Origin: Pyrinomonadaceae bacterium
GTDB taxonomy: Bacteria; Acidobacteriota; Blastocatellia; Pyrinomonadales; Pyrinomonadaceae
Reading direction: 5' to 3'
Length of the DNA: 7,961 nt
Assembly (NCBI GenBank): GCA_014379795.1
Contig: JACMLC010000291.1
Coordinates: forward strand, 1 to 7,961
Shown in pieces: positions 7,165 to 7,961 of the stretch; within the stretch, counting starts at the first letter, position 1; each line of letters starts with the position of its first letter. The position numbers and the translations under genes are program-made. Under the pieces are notes generated by a model, which ran no database searches, had not been told where the DNA came from, and was given only the letters and a program-made list of their open reading frames with translations.

Positions 7165-7407
7165 ATGAGCCAGTTGAAAGTTAGCAGCGCATCGGAAACA
7201 TGCGCGTGGTGCGCAGGGAAAGGGACGCAGGCCAGATCGGGCGGCTTCTTTGTTTCGTGTCTGGTCTGCGGCGGCAAAGGCAAAGTCTCGGTTGCTCAGC
7301 CAGCCGGAGCGTGCAGGCAATGCAATGGCACCGGCAGGCGTAACGCAGACCGGCCTTGCCTGACCTGCGCGGGAACCGGATGGGGTCGTGAATTTGCTCT
7401 AGGATAA
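7165..7407 (+). CDS. free-standing DnaJ-type zinc-finger protein (four CxxCxGxG motifs), groESL operon member
   Basis: 80 residues. Four CxxCxGxG motifs start at Cys13 (CAWCAGKG), Cys32 (CLVCGGKG), Cys50 (CRQCNGTG) and Cys65 (CLTCAGTG). The spacings of 19, 18 and 15 are close to those in the cysteine-rich domain of DnaJ, where motifs 1 and 4 bind one zinc and motifs 2 and 3 the other. There is no J domain (no HPD) and no C-terminal substrate-binding domain, so it cannot stimulate DnaK the way DnaJ does. The ATG at 7165 has only a weak ribosome site (GCGGTGACAG upstream), so coupling to groEL is likely. Its place 22 bases after groEL and before the operon terminator suggests a chaperone partner role; plant BSD2, a protein of the same design, acts after Cpn60 in Rubisco assembly. 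Its client here is unknown. Confidence 0.85.
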   Translation: MSQLKVSSASETCAWCAGKGTQARSGGFFVSCLVCGGKGKVSVAQPAGACRQCNGTGRRNADRPCLTCAGTGWGREFALG

Positions 7408-7447
7408 ACCCAAGCGGAGCGATTGCTCCTCTTGACCTTGAAAGACA

Positions 7448-7490
7448 AAAAGCGTCTCCGGCAAATATCTAATTTGCCGGAGACGCTTTT
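7448..7490. terminator. strong bidirectional intrinsic terminator
   Basis: Perfect 19-base inverted repeat (7448-7466 with 7472-7490) and a 5-base loop. The GC-rich core GCGTCTCCGGC is flanked by A-run and T-run, so both strands read stem plus U-tract (TTTTATTT on +, TTTTTGTCTTT on the minus strand). It ends the groES-groEL-zinc-finger operon and the convergent RNA-binding protein gene. A smaller GGAGC-GATT-GCTCC hairpin lies just upstream at 7416-7429. Confidence 0.93.
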
Positions 7491-7548
7491 ATTTATCAGC
7501 ATCGCTGGTTATCTTTGACGCGCTCGCATTCGGCGCGACTCAAGAAGA

Positions 7549-7833
7549 CTAGCCGCCGTAATAGCCGCTGCCCGCGCTGCGATTCTCGCGTGGCTTGGCC
7601 TCGTTGACCTTCAAGCTGCGACCGTCAACTTCCTTACCGTCGAACTGTGCGATGGCTGCCGCGCCTTCTTCTTTCGAAGACATCTCGACAAAGCCGAAGC
7701 CGCGTGAGCGACCAGTGTCGCGCTCTTCGACCACTGAAGCCGATTCGACCGTTCCGGCCTGTGCAAAGAGTTGCTGTAAGCTCTCGCTCGAAGTCTGGAA
7801 CGCCAGATTGCCAACATAAAGTTTCATAGACAT
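7549..7833 (-). CDS. small RRM-domain RNA-binding protein
   Basis: 94 residues forming a single RNA recognition motif. RNP2 LYVGNL is at 5-10 and RNP1 RGFGFVEM at 44-51, with the aromatic residues for base stacking (Tyr6, Phe46, Phe48) present. A short Gly/Tyr tail (SAGSGYYGG) ends the protein, as in cyanobacterial Rbp and other bacterial RRM proteins linked to cold response or RNA handling. The ATG at 7833 is preferred over the one at 7827 because GGAGAGGA (complement of about 7844-7851) lies 10-11 bases upstream. The gene is convergent with the groESL operon and shares its terminator. It acts on RNA in the cytoplasm; its targets are not known. Confidence 0.93.
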   Translation of the reverse strand: MSMKLYVGNLAFQTSSESLQQLFAQAGTVESASVVEERDTGRSRGFGFVEMSSKEEGAAAIAQFDGKEVDGRSLKVNEAKPRENRSAGSGYYGG

Positions 7834-7845
7834 AGTTATATTTTC

Positions 7846-7863
7846 CTCTCCACTTATGGAGTG
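7846..7863 (-). promoter_or_regulatory. hairpin overlapping the Shine-Dalgarno region of the RRM gene
   Basis: In the mRNA, CUCCA-UAAG-UGGAG (complement of 7848-7861) forms a 5-bp stem, extendable by one C-G pair beyond an A-A mismatch. The 3' arm contains the first half of the GGAGAGG ribosome site. It could lower translation until melted or remodelled. Upstream, 7864-7961 holds another small hairpin (7930-7943, GCTCTT/AAGAGC) and no promoter I can defend. Confidence 0.35.
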
Positions 7864-7961
7864 TAAAGAGAAGCTTCGAATAAAAGTGGCTTCGGTGAAA
7901 CGGTAACAGCGAAGGCTCTCGGTCCGGATGCTCTTGAAAGAGCGGCTTCTGAAGTTAAAAC

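Noticed and set aside
5526..7283. 585-codon open frame on the minus strand across groEL
   Set aside because: It is antisense to an intact groEL, its translation is His/Phe/Arg-rich without any domain, and such frames arise from the codon bias of the + strand gene.
1..7961. CRISPR array, insertion sequence or attachment site
   Set aside because: No regularly spaced repeats, transposase-like frame or terminal inverted repeats were seen.

Overview
The window looks like a piece of a bacterial chromosome of moderate GC content. The GroEL/GroES sequences and the style of the contractile-injection genes would fit Acidobacteriota (for example Blastocatellia) or a related soil lineage. That placement is a guess from memory of the families, not a computed result.

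Left half (1 to 4589, all + strand): the distal end of an extracellular contractile injection system (eCIS, phage-tail-like particle) locus. It opens with the 3' part of the eCIS AAA+ ATPase. One base of overlap leads into an 816-residue protein with the eCIS-associated DUF4157 domain (HELAH zinc-protease motif) and a long helical C-terminal region. After a 143-base gap with small inverted repeats comes a 426-residue protein that shares an N-terminal block (PPxSxG ... LQxxYGNxYVxQVIQ) with the DUF4157 protein. It lacks DUF4157 and instead ends in a different domain with its own HExxH motif (HELFH). The two proteins sit where cargo or effector genes usually lie in eCIS loci. The shared block is the best candidate in the window for something little described: a leader or docking module placed in front of unrelated metalloprotease-like domains.

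Middle (4586 to 5064): a small XRE-type regulator on the minus strand overlaps the end of the second eCIS-linked gene by 4 bases, tail to tail. It is divergent from groES. The AT-rich spacer between them holds two palindromes, three GARATATA direct repeats and a sigma70-like promoter for groES. No CIRCE (HrcA) element is visible.

Right half (5065 to 7961): a groES-groEL operon followed 22 bases later by an 80-residue protein made almost only of four CxxCxGxG motifs, a free-standing DnaJ-type zinc-binding domain. In layout this resembles plant BSD2, which works after the chloroplast chaperonin. GroES has a Gly/Ala/Ser/Lys tail, and GroEL has an acidic insertion of about 10 residues in the equatorial loop that in E. 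coli lies at the inter-ring contact. A strong bidirectional terminator (19-bp stem) separates this operon from a convergent minus-strand gene for a small RRM RNA-binding protein, whose Shine-Dalgarno region is partly covered by a short hairpin.
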